A stretch of DNA of 5,437 bases, taken from NCBI GenBank assembly GCA_005788935.1, contig SYAK01000305.1, positions 1 through 5,437 on the forward strand, read 5' to 3'. Positions 4,947 to 5,437 of this stretch are shown piece after piece (the stretch's first letter is position 1; each line of letters opens with the position of its first letter). The position numbers were made by a program, and so were the translations under genes. Source of the DNA: Pseudomonadota bacterium (GTDB lineage Bacteria > Myxococcota > UBA9042 > PHBI01). The notes below the pieces were generated by a model, which worked only from the letters and a program-made list of their open reading frames with translations, had not been told where the DNA came from and searched no databases.

Positions 4947-5437
4947 GCCTGACGATCGCCAAGGCCGTCCTCGCGGGCGCTGTCCTCGCGGGCAGCGTCC
5001 TCGTGGGCGCCTGCGGTATGCCCGCCCCGCGCGAGCTGGTCATCTTCGCGGCGGCCTCGCTCCGCGACGCCTTCGAGACCGAGCGGGCGGCCTTCGAGGC
5101 CGAAAATCCAGGCGTCGAGGTGCAACTGCAGTTTGCGGGCTCGCAAGAGCTCGCGGCGCGCCTGCGACTCGGCGCGCGGGCGGACGTCATCGCGACGGCC
5201 GACTGGCCGACGCTCGACGTGCTCCATGCCGACGGCCTGACCGCATCGCCCCGTGATCTCGCCGGAAATCACCTCATCATCGCGGTCCACCCGTCCGCTG
5301 CGACCCGGGTCCGAGCCTTCGACGACCTGCCTCGGGCCGGGCGCCTCGGCCTCGGCGCGCCGTCGGCCCCAGTCGGCCGGTACGCGGATGCAGCGATCGC
5401 AGCGGCGGGTGCCACCTTGGGCGAAGAATTCCTGCGC
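4943..5437 (+). CDS. modA: Molybdate ABC transporter substrate-binding lipoprotein ModA, 3'-truncated by the window edge
   Basis: The first 165 codons of a periplasmic molybdate-binding protein are present, and the frame stays open to the last base. No in-frame ATG, GTG or TTG occurs for over 100 bases upstream, so the TTG at 4943 is the best start. It overlaps the previous stop (TTGA), and AAGGG lies directly against it; CTG at 4949 has better spacing but is a rarer start codon. The signal peptide ends in VGAC with Cys24. The family signature follows: LVIFAAASLRDAF at 32-44, F-A-G-S at 64-67, then GARADVIATAD, a GNHLIIAV strand and AP-V-GRYAD. Ser39 and Ser67 correspond to the oxyanion-binding serines of E. 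coli ModA. The protein should deliver molybdate (or tungstate) to a ModBC permease, whose genes would be expected just downstream. A related oxyanion-binding protein cannot be fully excluded. Confidence 0.85.
   Translation, partial: MSLTIAKAVLAGAVLAGSVLVGACGMPAPRELVIFAAASLRDAFETERAAFEAENPGVEVQLQFAGSQELAARLRLGARADVIATADWPTLDVLHADGLTASPRDLAGNHLIIAVHPSAATRVRAFDDLPRAGRLGLGAPSAPVGRYADAAIAAAGATLGEEFLR
4967..5011 (+). repeat. Three tandem 15-bp repeats in the modA signal peptide
   Basis: Three adjacent 15-base units each begin GTCCTC(G)(C/T)GGGC and encode VLAGA, VLAGS and VLVGA, the hydrophobic core and lipobox approach of the signal peptide. The first and second units are identical over their first 12 bases. 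Loss or gain of one unit keeps the frame and changes the hydrophobic length by five residues. Confidence 0.8.

Noticed and set aside
4813..5256. Open frame of 147 codons across the start of modA
   Set aside because: It reads as Arg/Pro/Gln-rich sequence in a different frame from the clear ModA signature, which runs in frame from 4943 to the window end.
1..5437. Search for a defence system, toxin-antitoxin pair, phage or transposon genes, tRNA or rRNA
   Set aside because: No nuclease, transposase, integrase, toxin or structural-RNA signature was found in any convincing frame. The genes fit respiration, envelope and molybdate-uptake roles.

Overview
The window is very GC-rich throughout, with strong G/C preference at third codon positions, and every gene I can support reads on the + strand. 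Three secreted or lipid-anchored proteins, a tandem cysteine-repeat lipoprotein of a kind common in Myxococcota, and an acidic, Asp/Ala/Thr-rich linker behind a lipobox together suggest a myxobacterium-like (Myxococcota) chromosome. This assignment is inferred from protein style and not from a marker gene.

Layout. (1) 1-1155: the 3' part of a multi-spanning membrane protein of the NuoM/NuoN/MrpD proton-translocation family; its 5' end lies outside the window. (2) 1156-1279: a 124-base gap with two inverted repeats. (3) 1280-2806: a lipoprotein of 508 residues with 12 consecutive four-cysteine units and 59 cysteines in the mature chain. (4) 2807-2874: a short gap with a 10-bp palindrome. (5) 2875-3639: a probable lipoprotein with a thioredoxin-like (redoxin/TlpA-type) domain and a WCTAC active site. 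(6) 3640-3785: a 146-base gap with a good candidate promoter (TTGACA, 17-base spacer, TAGGAC) and three inverted repeats or palindromes. (7) 3786-4946: a membrane-anchored protein of 386 residues with predicted coiled coils. Its N-terminus and C-terminal half resemble the DUF6090 type, and they are separated by an Ala/Pro/Glu-rich insert. (8) 4943-5437: the 5' part of a periplasmic molybdate-binding lipoprotein (ModA). It starts at a TTG that overlaps the stop of the previous gene and runs off the window.

How the parts relate. The membrane subunit most likely ends a respiratory or ion-transport operon that begins upstream. The cysteine-repeat lipoprotein and the thioredoxin-like lipoprotein are adjacent, co-oriented and both predicted to be extracytoplasmic, so a disulfide-handling relationship is possible but unproven. 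The coiled-coil protein and modA overlap by four bases and probably form a transcription unit starting at the 3723-3751 promoter. The most useful leads are the apparent loss of conserved charged residues in the NuoM-like protein, the regular 12-unit cysteine array beside a redoxin, and the coupling of a DUF6090-like protein to modA. I see no defence system, mobile element, CRISPR array or RNA gene.
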